NCBI GenBank assembly: GCA_964405075.1 | Contig: CAYOMP010000182.1 | Coordinates: 1-5,150 of the forward strand | Direction of reading: 5' to 3' | Source of the DNA: CAYOMP01 sp964405075 | GTDB taxonomy: Bacteria > Bacillota > Clostridia > Lachnospirales > Lachnospiraceae | DNA length: 5,150 nucleotides | Shown here: positions 4,575-5,150 of the stretch, piece after piece | Layout of the letters: the number at the start of each line of letters is the position of its first letter | Position numbering within the stretch: the first letter of the stretch is position 1 | Program-made: the position numbers and the translations under genes | Notes under the pieces: generated by a model | What the model saw: the letters and a program-made list of their open reading frames with translations, nothing else | Database searches by the model: none | What the model was told of the DNA's origin: nothing

Positions 4575-5150
4575 CAAATAGTCTTAAATATGAATACATT
4601 GTTTTTAGAGCATTCTTTTCTAAACGAGATACCTGTGCCTGGGATATATTAATTTCATTAGCAACCTCTGTCTGAGTTTTTCCTTCGAAAAATCTTAATT
4701 GGATAATATAGTACTCACGTTTATTTAGGCGTTTCATTGCTTCCGACAATGATAATTCTTCAATCCAGGTGTCCTCTTTATTCTTTTTGTCACTGATTTG
4801 GTCCATTACATACAGGGTATCACCCCCTTCTGAATAAACCGGATCATAGAGGCTCATTGGACTTTGTATTGCATCAAGAGCCTGAACAATATCTTCCTTA
4901 GGAATTCCAATTTCAGCAGCTATCTCATTGATTGTAGGTTCTTTTTGATTTTTTTTAGTTAGTGCCTCTTTAGTATAAATTGCTTTATAGGCAGTATCTT
5001 TTAAAGAACGACTGACACGTATGCTATTGTTATCTCGTAGATAACGTCGAATTTCTCCAATTATCATAGGTACAGCATAGGTAGAGAATTTGACATTCAG
5101 CGACGAATCAAAGTTATCAATAGCTTTGATTAATCCTATGCAACCGATTT
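4570..5150 (-). CDS. sigG: RNA polymerase sporulation sigma factor SigG, 5'-truncated by window edge
   Basis: SigG directs RNA polymerase to late forespore genes after engulfment during endospore formation. The frame stays open beyond the methionine at 5067 to the window edge: codons from 5148 read IGCIGLIKAIDNFDSS, then VKFSTYAVPMIIGEIRRYL, so that methionine is internal and the start lies to the right. 192 residues are visible of roughly 255-260 usual for the family. Regions seen in order: 2.3/2.4 (FSTYAVPMIIGEIRRYLRDN, -10 recognition), region 3 beginning RVSRSLKDTAYKA with NEIAAEIGIPKEDIVQALDA, the family-specific segment GGDTLYVMDQISD, and region 4 (RLNKREYYIIQLRFFEGK) with the -35-binding helix-turn-helix QTEVANEINISQAQVSRLEK. 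The GEIRRYLRDNN, RVSRSLKD and YVMDQISD strings fit SigG more closely than SigF, SigE or SigK. Its promoter and N-terminal part are outside the window. Confidence 0.93.
   Translation of the reverse strand, partial: IGCIGLIKAIDNFDSSLNVKFSTYAVPMIIGEIRRYLRDNNSIRVSRSLKDTAYKAIYTKEALTKKNQKEPTINEIAAEIGIPKEDIVQALDAIQSPMSLYDPVYSEGGDTLYVMDQISDKKNKEDTWIEELSLSEAMKRLNKREYYIIQLRFFEGKTQTEVANEINISQAQVSRLEKNALKTMYSYLRLFD

Noticed and set aside
5065..5067. ATG as start of sigG
   Set aside because: Codons upstream to the edge encode conserved sigma region 2 (NFDSS and FSTYAVP), so this methionine is internal.

Overview
The window is AT-rich DNA (about a third G+C by eye) from a spore-forming Firmicute. Gene content, codon use and the style of the proteins suggest an anaerobic Clostridia member, most likely Lachnospiraceae-like. 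The firmest anchor is a forespore sigma factor, SigG, on the minus strand at the right edge. The family-level placement is inference and not proven by any single sequence feature.

Layout. (1) Positions 1-1742, plus strand: the C-terminal part of a HlyD/MacA-type adaptor, whose reading frame is open to the left edge, followed 18 bases later by a MacB-like protein with a large extracytoplasmic core and only two membrane segments. Together they look like the end of an ABC-type export operon whose ATPase should lie to the left. A strong intrinsic terminator closes it. (2) Positions 1743-2036: a 294-base gene-free stretch dense with structure. It holds the terminator, a perfect 38-bp palindrome, a GC-rich foldable block of about 85 bases, a second terminator-like hairpin with eight T's, an 11-bp inverted repeat, a 12-bp direct repeat, and a good extended -10 promoter for the next genes. 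(3) Positions 2037-3952, plus strand: an M24 Xaa-Pro peptidase followed 29 bases later by a PHP-family, HisJ-like phosphatase, probably one transcript. (4) Positions 3957-4006: a long hairpin that can terminate transcription from both sides. (5) Positions 4066-5150, minus strand: a small two-helix membrane protein with a C-terminal zinc ribbon, and upstream of it sigG, which runs off the right edge.

How it fits together. The two plus-strand blocks (export complex; cytosolic peptidase plus phosphatase) have no evident functional link. The minus-strand pair converges on them. The peptidase may recycle proline-containing peptides. The PHP protein keeps all expected metal ligands, but no other histidine gene is present, so its substrate is open. 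SigG drives late forespore gene expression.

Most of the window is ordinary chromosome. The part that is not explained by known genes is the intergenic block at 1757-1992, which looks like a structured repeat element inserted or maintained between a terminator and a promoter. I saw no CRISPR array, tRNA, rRNA, transposase or defence system.
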